Source of the DNA: Paragorgia papillata
Taxonomy: Eukaryota > Cnidaria > Anthozoa > Scleralcyonacea > Coralliidae
DNA length: 64,000 nt
Assembly (NCBI GenBank): GCA_035771165.1
Contig: JAWNZC010000178.1
Location: 822,001 to 886,000, forward strand
Direction: 5' to 3'
The notes below the pieces were generated by a model. It worked only from the letters and a program-made list of their open reading frames with translations, was not told the DNA's origin and ran no database searches. Below, piece after piece: positions 56,195-60,202 of the stretch; position 1 is the stretch's first letter, and each line of letters begins with the position of its first letter. Both the position numbers and the translations under genes were made by a program.

Positions 56195-57306
56195 GTTTGT
56201 CTGTTTGTTTGTCGGTCCGTCCGTCCGTCTGTCTGTCTGCTTGTATTTTTTGCCTGCCTGTTTCCTTGTCTGAGATGTTACAGTATCTGGCGCACATCAT
56301 CATTAGAACAGAACAGAACAGAAGAGTTCTGGAAAACAGTAAACGTTGTATGGTGCTCAGGTCCACTATAACTCTACTAATTAAAGGCCAACAACGGACA
56401 TATTGTGTCACCTGCGCCAAACGACGAACAGGGGAGAGTGTACAATGTGGTGGTGCCAGTGTGTCTGATTTCTTGCAAGTTTAAGCGCGTAAGATGTCCA
56501 TAAGTGCATTCTCTCTTTGGACAACAGATTGGTCACGGAGTGGATAAGTATATATCTCTCGTATTGGGCTTAAGTTGATCGTGCCGATTGACTTCTCTTT
56601 CAAAACGCGCGTTCTCGCTACTTAAAAGGGTATTGGCAATAAAAATTAAGTTTGTCTCATTTGAAAGAACTCGCCAAATGGTATAAGAAGACCTTTTGTA
56701 ATTTTTCTGTATCTTTCTGAAATATTTCGACCAAAGACAGCGTGCTGTCCGCCATCTTGTTGTAATATTGGGTCTAATTAACTAGGAAATTGGTGACGTC
56801 ACAACCAGGGTAAACCTGAAGAAACTACTCTGTGGGTGACCAAATTTCCACGGAAGGCTTTTTAAATGTTATGGGTCAATTCAAAATGGAAATAGCGCAA
56901 CAAAAAATCGAGTTAATGTCATAAGGTCGGCAAGATAAAAATTTCACTTTACCCTGCTTATGTCGTGACATGCATAATTTTGCATATCGAAAATAATTCC
57001 AAGATGGCGGACAGCACGCTGAGTTTGATCGAAATATTTCCAAAACCAAAACAGATACGGAAAAAATTGTAAAAGGTCTTCTTATACCATTTGACGAGTT
57101 CTTTCAAATGAGATAAACTTAATTTTTATTGCCAATACCCTCTTTAACTCCAACTTTTTGTATTCCTGTATCTTTTTTAGTCTTTGTCTCGACCACAAGC
57201 AGAGTACTGTGCCCAACACATGAAGCCGTACGTGGATCCTCGTGGTCGGGAGATTCCGAATGCTTACGACTACAAGACGCTGTGCAGCGAACTGTTTGCA
57301 AACTAG
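16598..57306 (+). CDS. Alpha-spectrin (non-erythroid type), complete, 57 coding exons
   Basis: Alpha-spectrin pairs antiparallel with beta-spectrin and forms tetramers that, with short actin filaments, make the submembrane skeleton. I joined 57 exons (coordinates in the segment entries below). Their lengths sum to 7254 bases, or 2417 residues plus stop. The fly protein is about 2415 residues and vertebrate alphaII about 2470, so no repeat appears to be missing. Landmarks in order are a [12 protein letters not shown] start that resembles the tetramerisation helix, triple-helical repeats with the usual Trp and a DxGxDLxxVxxLxxKH pattern, an SH3 domain (residues 974-1029), more repeats, and two EF-hand loops (2280-2291 and 2323-2334) before a C-terminal LFAN. 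The vertebrate calpain and calmodulin-site insert beyond the SH3 is absent. Start choice: this ATG follows GGCAAA, opens exon 1 in frame, and matches family N-termini. Confidence 0.96.
19790..20244. mobile_element. hAT-like inverted-repeat element in spectrin intron 3
   Basis: The terminal repeats are CAGGGCTCAAAATAACG and CGTTATTTTGAGCCCTG. TAAAT flanks both ends (19785-19789 and 20245-20249). The sub-terminal regions hold at least four GACCGGTCA motifs in both orientations. Confidence 0.75.
20375..25469 (+). CDS. Alpha-spectrin exons 4-12 (residues 174-607): repeats
   Basis: Exons are 20375-20563, 20685-20776, 20973-21117, 21926-22042, 22577-22750, 23368-23469, 23610-23747, 24094-24282 and 25314-25469. 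Typical repeat motifs are [28 protein letters not shown] and [13 protein letters not shown]. One repeat has a usual Trp replaced: the helix that normally reads SWI or SWV here reads LFI, near residue 382 in exon 8. Intron 5 is phase 2 and splits an AG|A arginine codon. Confidence 0.94.
21171..21533 (-). mobile_element. SINE derived from 5S ribosomal RNA, copy B
   Basis: The reverse complement is collinear with 1881-2238, with the 5S-like part reading GTTAAGCCCGGTTAGAC, TTGGATGGGTGACCGCTTGG. It is better conserved with respect to 5S than copy A. It sits in spectrin intron 6, antisense to the gene. Confidence 0.8.
22088..22460. mobile_element. Repeat element carrying a captured coding fragment
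   Basis: The outer parts, CCCGGGAAACGAG with CTCTGGGATAATCCG and GGGCTCTGGGAATGAGATTG, recur at 59773-60025. Between them an extra segment reads as an open frame (see 22153-22404) that the second copy lacks. It lies in spectrin intron 7. Confidence 0.6.
22153..22404 (+). pseudogene. Zinc-finger-associated-domain-like N-terminal fragment inside a repeat
   Basis: The frame contains a start at MSDDKTPVK and then [24 protein letters not shown]. Two close cysteine pairs followed by an IDLF segment resemble the first half of ZAD-like modules. The downstream cysteines are missing because the frame stops after PQPE. It is probably a first exon picked up from another gene by a transposon and not part of spectrin. 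Confidence 0.35.
22782..23088. mobile_element. Inverted-repeat element in spectrin intron 8
   Basis: The terminal repeats are CCACAGAATAGAAATACGAC and its near-perfect complement ending TTTCTATTCTGTGG. The interior holds a second palindrome (CGCAATCCTGGCAAG with CTTGCCAGGATTGCG) and short GCGTAGGAT tandem units. Confidence 0.8.
23096..23290. mobile_element. Inverted-repeat element (GGCCATTTCCC family), complete copy
   Basis: It runs from TTGGCCATTTCCCAAAAGAG to the mirrored terminus, with an inner palindrome TTTGGAGGGACAG / CTGTCCCTCCAAA. It abuts the previous element. A second, truncated copy lies at 36055-36224 in opposite orientation. Confidence 0.8.
24745..24900. repeat. Tandem repeat, about 40-bp unit
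   Basis: Units contain AAGTCAAGCTCAGACCACG and TGACAAGACTTTGATGAGCG. A single decayed unit lies upstream at about 24660-24700. It is in spectrin intron 11. Confidence 0.8.
25640..25969. mobile_element. TTAA-flanked long palindrome in spectrin intron 12
   Basis: The termini are TTAAAGTGCCTATG and CATAGGCACTTTAA. Pairing of the two arms extends about 140 bases inward through TTGACGGAAGTGACGTC and GACGTCACTTCCGTCAA. The transcript could fold as one long hairpin. Confidence 0.85.
26196..26480. repeat. Dispersed repeat ending TCATGAATTATTAATGAG
   Basis: It contains AGGAGTGTTTTATCAGATAT with its complement nearby, and ends with TCATGAATTATTAATGAG. Related segments lie at 31665-31945 and 50925-51030, all in spectrin introns. 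Confidence 0.55.
26546..26734. mobile_element. Foldback element in spectrin intron 12
   Basis: The arms start AGATTACATTTTTCCATGCG and mirror at the right end. They continue with GATCACGGATGACATCACAG and AGCGTGTAAAGAACAA, with matching complement on the other side of a short loop. Confidence 0.8.
26954..27262. mobile_element. Inverted-repeat element (ATGGTCTGGAAAC family), copy next to exon 13
   Basis: It runs from CATAGTCAATCGAGATATGG to a matching inverted end. A second copy lies at 33285-33600 and a partial one at 35605-35745. All share TCCAATAGCAACGTTT and TAAATATTAATAAACC. The right end is only 49 bases from the exon 13 start. Confidence 0.8.
27312..33243 (+). CDS. Alpha-spectrin exons 13-22 (residues 608-962): repeats before the SH3 domain
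   Basis: Exons are 27312-27516, 28288-28330, 28925-28994, 29090-29158, 29444-29560, 30929-31055, 31989-32041, 32185-32254, 32357-32424 and 33001-33243. Exon 14 (43 bases) and exon 19 (53 bases) are very short. Exons 20 and 21 join across a 102-base intron to give IEEG followed by [11 protein letters not shown], which matches the family without insertion. Exon 22 has the [12 protein letters not shown] motif seen before the SH3 domain in other alpha-spectrins. Confidence 0.93.
27548..28064. mobile_element. TTAA-flanked inverted-repeat element in spectrin intron 13
   Basis: The termini are TTAAAGTGCCACTAACCC and GGGTTAGTGGCACTTTAA, with an inner palindrome ACCAGGAATTC / GAATTCCTGGT. The TTAAAGTGCC start is shared with 25640-25969. 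Confidence 0.85.
28690..28842. mobile_element. Solo right part of a TTAA element (TTAAAGGG family)
   Basis: It matches the right half of 35128-35602, including CATATCAAAC and AGACAAACTTAATTTTC, and ends GCCCTTTAA. The left half is absent. Confidence 0.65.
29751..30279. mobile_element. hAT-type inverted-repeat element with perfect 8-bp target duplication
   Basis: GTTATTAC flanks both ends (29743-29750 and 30280-30287). The termini are CAGTGCTGTGAGTAAC and GTTACTTTTACAGCACTG-like. The element is filled with AACTAGTTAC palindromes on both sides of an AT-rich centre. An 8-bp duplication with CAG...CTG ends is diagnostic of the hAT superfamily. It has no transposase. Confidence 0.9.
30434..30858. 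mobile_element. Inverted-repeat element in spectrin intron 17
   Basis: The ends are CTTTGTTATATAGCTTGAG and a matching CTAGCTATATAACAAAG. An inner palindrome, GACCGAGTGGGCAA / TTGCCCACTCGGTC, lies near the centre. Confidence 0.7.
31665..31797. repeat. Near-perfect palindrome in spectrin intron 18
   Basis: The arms TATATCATACACGAGGAGGA and CTCCTCCGAGTGTATGATATA continue inward through GTGTTTCATCAGGATATCC. They can form a hairpin with about 45-bp arms. Confidence 0.85.
32505..32932 (+). repeat. 21-bp minisatellite in spectrin intron 21
   Basis: About 20 units of AATGCGTTCCAAGAACAATT plus C. The period is a multiple of three, so long open frames exist on both strands, and one is continuous with spectrin exons 20-21. 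Edge units vary more than central ones. Confidence 0.95.
33285..33600. mobile_element. Inverted-repeat element (ATGGTCTGGAAAC family), copy 2
   Basis: The ends are GTCATGCCATAGTTAATAG and the mirrored CTATTAACTATAGTCATGC. The interior matches 26954-27262. It starts about 40 bases after the exon 22 donor. Confidence 0.8.
33871..34666 (+). CDS. Alpha-spectrin exons 23-24: SH3 domain (residues 974-1029) and following repeat
   Basis: Exons are 33871-34002 and 34400-34666, both phase 0. The SH3 hallmarks are all present: ALYDY, then GDILILL, the WW pair in DWWKV, and GFVPAAYV. The intron falls between the n-Src and distal segments, just before DWWKV. The domain binds proline-rich ligands and is inserted in a repeat, as in all alpha-spectrins. 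The adjacent region lacks the vertebrate regulatory insert. The intron between the two exons is largely a GGT/TTG repeat. Confidence 0.97.
34030..34360 (+). repeat. GGT / TTG repeat filling the SH3 intron
   Basis: GTGGTGGTGG, TTATTGTTGTTG and related units begin about 30 bases after the exon 23 donor and run to within 40 bases of the exon 24 acceptor. Open frames in this block are repeat shadows. Confidence 0.92.
34749..34876 (+). ncRNA. Candidate hammerhead-ribozyme-like hairpin
   Basis: CTGATGA (34800-34806) and GAAA (34826-34829) bracket a stem GGCCTG / CAGACC with one mismatch. The core is enclosed by TGCTGAGCT (34774-34782) and AGCTTAGCA (34828-34836), which pair with one G-U. Flanking arms of about 40 bases are also inverted repeats. 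These are hammerhead core features, known from Penelope-like retroelements. I could not place a clean stem I and cleavage triplet, so the call is tentative. Confidence 0.35.
35128..35602. mobile_element. TTAA-flanked inverted-repeat element (TTAAAGGG family) in intron 24
   Basis: TTAA at both ends, then AAGGGGATTGGCAAC and ATTAAGTTTGTCT mirrored on the right. Arms of about 190 bases surround a short centre and include TGACGTCAG on both sides. Related to 56622-57147. Confidence 0.85.
35906..42567 (+). CDS. Alpha-spectrin exons 25-35 (residues 1096-1535): central repeats
   Basis: Exons are 35906-35989, 36644-36840, 37761-37905, 38457-38573, 38784-38848, 39406-39505, 40250-40398, 40482-40530, 40834-40980, 41514-41617 and 42405-42567. 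The repeats read through [13 protein letters not shown] and LNEFR|DLESWL with phase-2 introns in the arginine codon. Exon 32 has 49 bases and follows an intron of 83 bases, the shortest clear intron between normal exons in this group. Confidence 0.94.
36055..36224. mobile_element. Truncated copy of the GGCCATTTCCC element
   Basis: This copy is inverted relative to 23096-23290. It stops at CAGTCTTCAACTCTT, just before the expected terminus, where a minisatellite begins. Confidence 0.75.
36225..36535. repeat. Minisatellite, GCGCACGCATAATTTT unit
   Basis: Units of about 17-18 bases alternate GCGCACGCATAATTTTA and AGCACGCATTATTTTGA. It lies in spectrin intron 25. Confidence 0.9.
37436..37540. 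repeat. Palindrome with 43-bp arms in spectrin intron 26
   Basis: The left arm is 37436-37478 and the right arm 37498-37540, with one mismatch and a 19-base loop. The start of the motif (ATACAGCGATA) also occurs at about 37240, suggesting a wider inverted-repeat element. Confidence 0.9.
37605..37670. repeat. Three 21-bp direct repeats
   Basis: The unit ATTACTTGGTTAGATTACGT is repeated three times, ending about 90 bases before exon 27. Confidence 0.85.
38004..38262 (+). repeat. GGT/AGT repeat in spectrin intron 27
   Basis: Pure GGT at both edges and mixed GTAGTGG units between. It starts about 100 bases after the exon 27 donor. Confidence 0.9.
40987..41154 (-). mobile_element. tRNA-derived SINE, copy 1
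   Basis: Read on the minus strand it starts CCTCCGTGGCTCAGTGGTC, an A box, and has GGTTCAATTCC, a B box. A TAGTTGC / GCAACT stem-loop follows in the body. A direct duplicate lies at 41264-41431. The tail ends six bases from the exon 33 donor. Confidence 0.85.
41264..41431 (-). mobile_element. tRNA-derived SINE, copy 2
   Basis: It is nearly identical to 40987-41154 over 168 bases, with the same A and B boxes. The two are in direct orientation 109 bases apart, which suggests either two insertions of a young family or a segmental duplication. Confidence 0.85.
41690..42208. mobile_element. TTAA-type element with TTTACACGG repeats and an internal open frame
   Basis: The ends are TAAAGCCCTATTTACACGGC and GCCGTGTAAACAGGGCTTAA. 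TTTACACGG recurs at least four times inside, near 41700, 41749, 42026 and 42126, like transposase-binding sub-terminal repeats. An ATG frame of 65 codons (41802-41999) starts ATGGCGGACGAG and is Lys/Arg-rich. It lies in spectrin intron 34. Confidence 0.8.
42698..46965 (+). CDS. Alpha-spectrin exons 36-47 (residues 1536-1967): repeats
   Basis: Exons are 42698-42782, 42938-43122, 43413-43517, 43977-44086, 44340-44438, 44695-44815, 45266-45387, 45599-45731, 45914-46012, 46383-46430, 46558-46669 and 46889-46965. The motifs [19 protein letters not shown] and NSAFLQFNW match the family strongly. Exon 45 is 48 bases, exactly 16 codons in phase 0, so skipping it would keep the frame. Confidence 0.94.
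43178..43330 (+). repeat. GTGGTGG repeat in spectrin intron 37
   Basis: GTGGTGGTGG mixed with GTCGAGTTTGGTGG starts 55 bases after the exon 37 donor. Confidence 0.85.
43668..43932. repeat. CAC/CAT trinucleotide repeat in spectrin intron 38
   Basis: CACCAT units change to pure CAT at the right. It is the complement-oriented counterpart of the GTG tracts elsewhere and ends 44 bases before exon 39. Confidence 0.92.
44879..45110. mobile_element. Two tRNA-derived SINE ends in inverted orientation
   Basis: The arms 44879-44958 and 45018-45095 are near-perfect inverted repeats. The right unit has an A box TAGCTCAGTTGG at 44979-44990 and a B box GGTTCGAATCC at 45022-45032, followed by a tail with GTAGAGTTTTCTCT and GTTCGTCACTCGGAGTA. 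A third, 5'-truncated copy lies at 53345-53445. Cloverleaf pairing of the acceptor stem is poor, so this is not a functional tRNA. Confidence 0.8.
45143..45238 (+). repeat. (TCTG)n microsatellite in spectrin intron 41
   Basis: TCTG units with a few GTGT interruptions, ending 27 bases before exon 42. Confidence 0.95.
46988..47350 (+). repeat. (TCTG)n with TCTGCG variants in spectrin intron 47
   Basis: Pure TCTG at the left grades into TCTGCGTCTGCGTG units. It starts 22 bases after the exon 47 donor. Confidence 0.95.
47445..47584 (+). CDS. Alpha-spectrin exon 48 with an internal 12-base tandem repeat
   Basis: The exon encodes the end of a repeat (LQAFEQEGV, then TALKDD) and finishes in a tandem of ACAATCTCCCGC units. 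The units are 12, 10, 12 and 12 bases. The 10-base unit shifts the reading, so the first copy gives QSPA and the others give ISRT, ISRT and ISQ. Total length stays within one residue of the family. The donor AGAG|GTCAGA is weak compared with others in the gene. Confidence 0.85.
47599..47910. mobile_element. Inverted-repeat element (TATAGTC family), copy 2
   Basis: It has the same ends and interior as 2574-2863, in opposite orientation. It begins 14 bases after the exon 48 donor. Confidence 0.8.
48104..51889 (+). CDS. Alpha-spectrin exons 49-53 (residues 2014-2224): last repeats, beta-spectrin nucleation region
   Basis: Exons are 48104-48176, 48844-48960, 49107-49222, 51090-51153 and 51627-51889. 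[19 protein letters not shown] and VRCNSVEEI are very highly conserved in alpha-spectrins. The final two repeats are where alpha and beta chains first associate side by side. Intron 51 (49223-51089) holds a 1-kb TTAA-flanked element. Confidence 0.95.
48969..49010 (+). repeat. (TCTG)n microsatellite in spectrin intron 50
   Basis: About ten TCTG units start eight bases after the exon 50 donor. Confidence 0.95.
49897..50911. mobile_element. 1-kb TTAA-flanked element in spectrin intron 51
   Basis: The ends are TTAAGGTGGTACTGGAGGCT and AGCCTCCAGTACTACCTTAA. Inner segments such as CTCGGAGTCCGC and GCGGACTCCGAG also pair. No transposase frame is present, so it is non-autonomous. Confidence 0.85.
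51230..51535. repeat. Decayed ACGACACG-type repeat in spectrin intron 52
   Basis: Irregular tandem units built on ACGACAC, AGCACGAC and GATACGAC. No fixed period. Confidence 0.6.
51925..52245 (+). repeat. (TCTG)n with TCTGTCTC variants in spectrin intron 53
   Basis: Pure TCTG at both edges with TGTCTC interruptions between. It starts about 35 bases after the exon 53 donor and ends 28 bases before exon 54, so it makes up nearly all of the intron. Confidence 0.95.
52274..57306 (+). CDS. Alpha-spectrin exons 54-57: C-terminal EF-hand domain
   Basis: Exons are 52274-52429, 53508-53654, 55676-55826 and 57181-57306 (stop TAG 57304-57306). The region lies near the actin- and 4.1-binding end of the tetramer. 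The first loop, residues 2280-2291, reads [12 protein letters not shown]: the Asp, Asn, Ser and final Glu ligands are present, but the usual Gly at position 6 is Gln. The second loop, 2323-2334, reads [12 protein letters not shown] and is canonical. Intron 55 splits its fourth codon. The tail has VTERELYQ, then [13 protein letters not shown], as in other alpha-spectrins. Confidence 0.95.
52736..52951. mobile_element. Inverted-repeat element in spectrin intron 54, left of a second one
   Basis: The ends are CGAGGTTCAGATCACACTTC and GTGTGATCTGAACCTCG, with CTACCGCTAC mirrored inside. A different element with GGACCTTAAGAT / ATCTTAAGGTCTC ends follows at 52962-53323. Confidence 0.8.
52962..53323. 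mobile_element. Inverted-repeat element in spectrin intron 54, second
   Basis: The ends are GGACCTTAAGATCTACGACG and its counterpart with CGTCGTCCTAGCATCTTAAG. Internal ACGACGACGTCC segments also pair. Confidence 0.7.
53345..53445 (+). mobile_element. 5'-truncated tRNA-derived SINE
   Basis: It carries a B box GGTTCGAGTCC and the tail GAGTTTTCTCT with TTCATCACTCGGAGTA, as in 44879-45110. It ends about 60 bases before exon 55. Confidence 0.75.
53681..55149. mobile_element. 1.5-kb foldback element with long arms in spectrin intron 55
   Basis: It starts ACTACGGTTCCGGTTTGAGC and ends with the complement ...AACCGTAGT. The arms pair over about 250 bases each, including CACAAAATGTTTTTTACACGG and GCAAAAAGTTCCAGG segments. 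The right arm is interrupted by another element (54846-55065). Confidence 0.85.
54846..55065. mobile_element. Inverted-repeat element nested in the right arm of the foldback element
   Basis: The ends are CGTTACTAAGGCCAAACGG and CCGTTTGGCCTTAGTAACG. The host arm resumes with GTTACAGTTTCC, matching the uninterrupted left arm. Confidence 0.8.
55857..56250 (+). repeat. (TCTG)n microsatellite in spectrin intron 56
   Basis: TCTG units with CTGTGTG and GGCTGGCTGG interruptions start about 30 bases after the exon 56 donor. The 200-residue frames with SVCL repeats are artefacts. Confidence 0.95.
56622..57147. mobile_element. TTAA-flanked inverted-repeat element next to the last spectrin exon
   Basis: TTAA, then AAGGGTATTGGCAAT with AATTAAGTTTGTCT, mirrored at the right end. 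Arms of about 100 bases or more are related to 35128-35602. The right TTAA is 33 bases from the exon 57 boundary. Confidence 0.85.
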
Positions 57307-57595
57307 AGTAACTTCCACCGCCTTTCAAATGGTGTTACTGTTATCGACGCAAAACATATACCAAGCTCAGAAAAGAAACGGACCTTGCCTCCAAGAAGAT
57401 GTTTTTATTTTTCGCAGTTTTGGAAAGAAGTTTTTTTTTAGCCACAACTGAAGTCAATTATAGTTGTGGCAAAGCCAACAGAGTTTGATGTAGCACAAAT
57501 GTTATTGCTTACACAATCGCTTTTCTGCTTTATTGCTTCTAGGGTTATCAAAGTAGTTTTAGTGCGATGTATTAGTACAAGAAATAGATAAACGA

Positions 57596-57601
57596 AATAA
57601 A
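57596..57601 (+). terminator. polyadenylation signal of alpha-spectrin
   Basis: This AATAAA is the first clear one after the stop, giving a 3' untranslated region of about 310 bases. Similar AATAAAC motifs recur in the downstream decayed repeat (for example about 57777), so alternative ends are possible. Confidence 0.5.
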
Positions 57602-57910
57602 CCAAATTAAACCAAAGACTCTGTGTATTGTTTTTTTGTGTTGCGTTCTGTTGTTTTAAAGGCTTTTGGAAGTAGTTTTAGTGCAATGGTACGGTATTGG
57701 TATATTATTAATTTACTTAATTTAGTAATTAGTATTTTGGTTTAATGTATTATTAGTGCAAGATATAGACAAACGAAATAAACAAAATGAAACGAAAGAC
57801 GCACATTTTGTCCTTTTTGTGTTGTCGTGTTTTTCAAGGGCTTTTGGAAGTAGTTTTGGTAGCGATGTATATAGACGGACGGCCAAGGCTTCAAAATATT
57901 ACTTTTGATG

Positions 57911-58279
57911 GCATTGTAAGACGTTACGCTACATTATAGGATGTAAGGCTACATTGTAAGACGTTACGCTACATAAGATGTAAGGCTACATTATAAGACG
58001 TTACGCTACATTGTAAGACGTTACACTACATTATAAGACGTTACGCTACATTGTAAGACGTTACACTACATTATAAGACGTTACGCTACATTGTAAGACG
58101 TTACACTACATTGTAAGACGTTACACTACATTGTAAGACGTTACGCTACATTGTAAGACGTTACACTACATTGTAAGACGTTACGCTACATTGTAAGACG
58201 TTACCCTACATTGTAAGACGTTACGCTACATTGTAAGACGTTACGTTACATTATAAGACATTACGTTACATTGTAAGAC
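57911..58279. repeat. 20-bp minisatellite ACATTGTAAGACGTTACGCT
   Basis: About 18 units, with the only frequent changes at two positions (TTGTAA or TTATAA, and ACGCT or ACACT). Confidence 0.95.
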
Positions 58280-58499
58280 GTTTCTTCAGATTCTGTGGCT
58301 GTGCGCTGTCCAAATTTTTATTGTATCCCGTTGGGACACTGAAGCTAAGACTTCTAGCATCCAAAATTAAAATCTAGCATCCCGTGGATACCGCAAATTT
58401 CAAGCCCTGCTTATACCTGTACTCACCTGAGCATAACAACCTTCTTCAAATTTTAGACCAGACACCAAATCAAACTAATAAAGACAGATGGATTTTGCC

Positions 58500-58862
58500 A
58501 GCTGTCCACTATGGTGCTCTCTGTTCCACTCTGGTTCTTTCCGTTCCACTCTGATGCTTTCTGTTCCACTCTGGTGCTTTCTGTTCCACTCTGGTGCTTT
58601 CCGTTCCACTCTGGTGCTTTCCGTTCCACTCTGGTGCTGCTTTCTGTTGCACTCTGGTGCTGCTTTCCGTTCCACTTGTGCTTTCTGTTCCACTCTGGTG
58701 CTTTTCGTTCCACTGGTGCTTTCTGTTGCACTCTGGTGCTTTCTGTTGCACTCTGGTGCTTTCTGTTGCACTCTGGTGCTTTCTGTTGCACTCTGGTGCT
58801 TTCTGTTCCACTCTGGTGCTTTCTGTTCCACTCTGGTGCTTTCTGTTGCACTCTGGTGCTTG
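58500..58862. repeat. 20-bp minisatellite TTCCACTCTGGTGCTTTCTG
   Basis: About 18 units with TTCCACT or TTGCACT variants and a few deletions. Long frames on both strands here are repeat shadows. Confidence 0.95.
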
Positions 58863-59468
58863 CGAAGGTATTTTTGTGGAGGCCCCCCTTAAACATTATT
58901 TTGTGGGGGGCCCTGGGCGACCGCCCAGTCCGCCCTGTCCTAAATCCGGCACTGGAACACCAACGTGTTTGTATGACTCCACAGAAATCCCATCCATTCC
59001 AATGTATTTTTAAAAACCCATAAATTTTAGTATATAAATTCAAAATTACGGCTGTCAACCCCCCTCGCGTTCAAAGTATATACTATCCGATACGATCTGG
59101 CATGGTTGCCTGCTTGTAACAAAAAATACCATCAACGGTGTTTTTGAGACACTTTTATCGAGGTTGGCCGTCCGTCTAAATATCAGTGTAGTGCATACAC
59201 GATATAGACAAACAAAAATATATAAACCAAGGACTCTGGACATTGTTTTTTGGGTTTTTTTGAATTGTGTGTTTGTTTTAAAAATATTTTTAATGCAATG
59301 TATTAGTGCAAGATATTAACAAAATAAACAAACCAAAAACTTGTTGCACTTTGTTTTGTTTTGGGGTTTTTTGTGTGTGTTGTGAGCGCTGCACTGCTGC
59401 AGGAAAATACCAACAACGCTGTTCCAATCTCCAGAAAGCACCAGAGGGCGAGGCGAGGCACAGGCAGC

Positions 59469-59660
59469 CCATCTCACCTGTGGCGGACTCGAAAGACGCG
59501 CGGGGAACTGGCACACTCGGTCGTGGCACACTCCCTTCCCCCCTTTCCCCACGTTTTTTCCTTTTTTCCGCCTTTTTTCCCGCTTCCGGTAACCGGTTTT
59601 CGTTTTTTTAAATCCCCTGCCACAGTCCCCCGCGCGTCTTCCGAGTCCGCCACAGGTGCC
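59469..59660. repeat. Inverted repeat, GC-rich
   Basis: The arms CACCTGTGGCGGACTCG and CGAGTCCGCCACAGGTG continue with GACGCGCGGGG / CCCCGCGCGTC around a pyrimidine-rich centre. Confidence 0.75.
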
Positions 59661-59772
59661 CACGCGCTTTTTGGCATGACGAATTGCCAAGATGGGCTCC
59701 CTGTGGGCGAGGCTGGCGTCTTCTACTAGAGGTCAGTGGTTTCAGCTGAACCCCGCGCGGCCGGGCATATTT

Positions 59773-60025
59773 GGCTCTGGGAACGAGATTGAGCTGAACC
59801 CTAAAGGAAACGCCTTTTCTGCAGGCCAACGCAATCTCGTTCCCAGAGCCCACGTTCCCCACCCGGGAAACGAGAGACTCTGGGATAATCCGTTTCACAT
59901 CGATATTTCATTGGCTGATGAACACAGTGAACTCTATATAACTCTTCTTCCGGATAACAAGAATCCTGTGATGGCGTGAACGGATTATCCCAGAGTCTCG
60001 TTTCCCGCACGCTGGGAACGAGATT
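59773..60025. mobile_element. Repeat related to 22088-22460, without the coding insert
   Basis: It contains GGCTCTGGGAACGAGATTG twice in inverted orientation and a palindrome of GAGACTCTGGGATAATCCG. The AACAAGAATCCTGTG segment is shared with the other copy. Confidence 0.65.
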
Positions 60026-60047
60026 GCAGTCAGACCAACGCTGCTCC

Positions 60048-60202
60048 GGAACTAGACTGAAAGCCAACCGCTTTCGGTAATAATTCCATGTCCTACATAA
60101 CCCAAGTACTTCATGAAAGCCTTACCCCAACACACAACCTAACCTAAGGATGGCAATTCGTGTAAATAGGACATGGACGTATAACCCCGCTTTCAGTCTA
60201 CT
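60048..60202. mobile_element. Inverted-repeat element sharing a segment with 55153-55245
   Basis: The ends TCCGGAACTAGACTGAAAGC and GCTTTCAGTCTACTCCGGA are inverted. The AACCCAAGTACTTCATGAAAG part occurs in reverse at 55211-55240. Confidence 0.6.

Larger units (their letters stand above)
57874..59182. mobile_element. 1.3-kb element with AGACGGACGGCCAA ends carrying two minisatellites
   Basis: The left end AGACGGACGGCCAA and right end TTGGCCGTCCGTCT are inverted. The flanking repeat unit resumes across it. The interior is mostly the two 20-bp minisatellites at 57911-58279 and 58500-58862, with no recognisable protein. Confidence 0.65.
57530..59345. repeat. Decayed tandem repeat downstream of spectrin, split by an insertion
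   Basis: Units with GGAAGTAGTTTTAGTGC, TATTAGTGCAAGATATAGAC, AACGAAATAAAC and a T/G-rich part recur at about 57541-57680, 57661-57870 and 59185-59370. The element at 57874-59182 interrupts one unit. Confidence 0.65.

Noticed and set aside
59306..59898. Several overlapping frames at 59.3-59.9 kb
   Set aside because: They are GC-rich inverted-repeat DNA, with matching frames on both strands and no homology.
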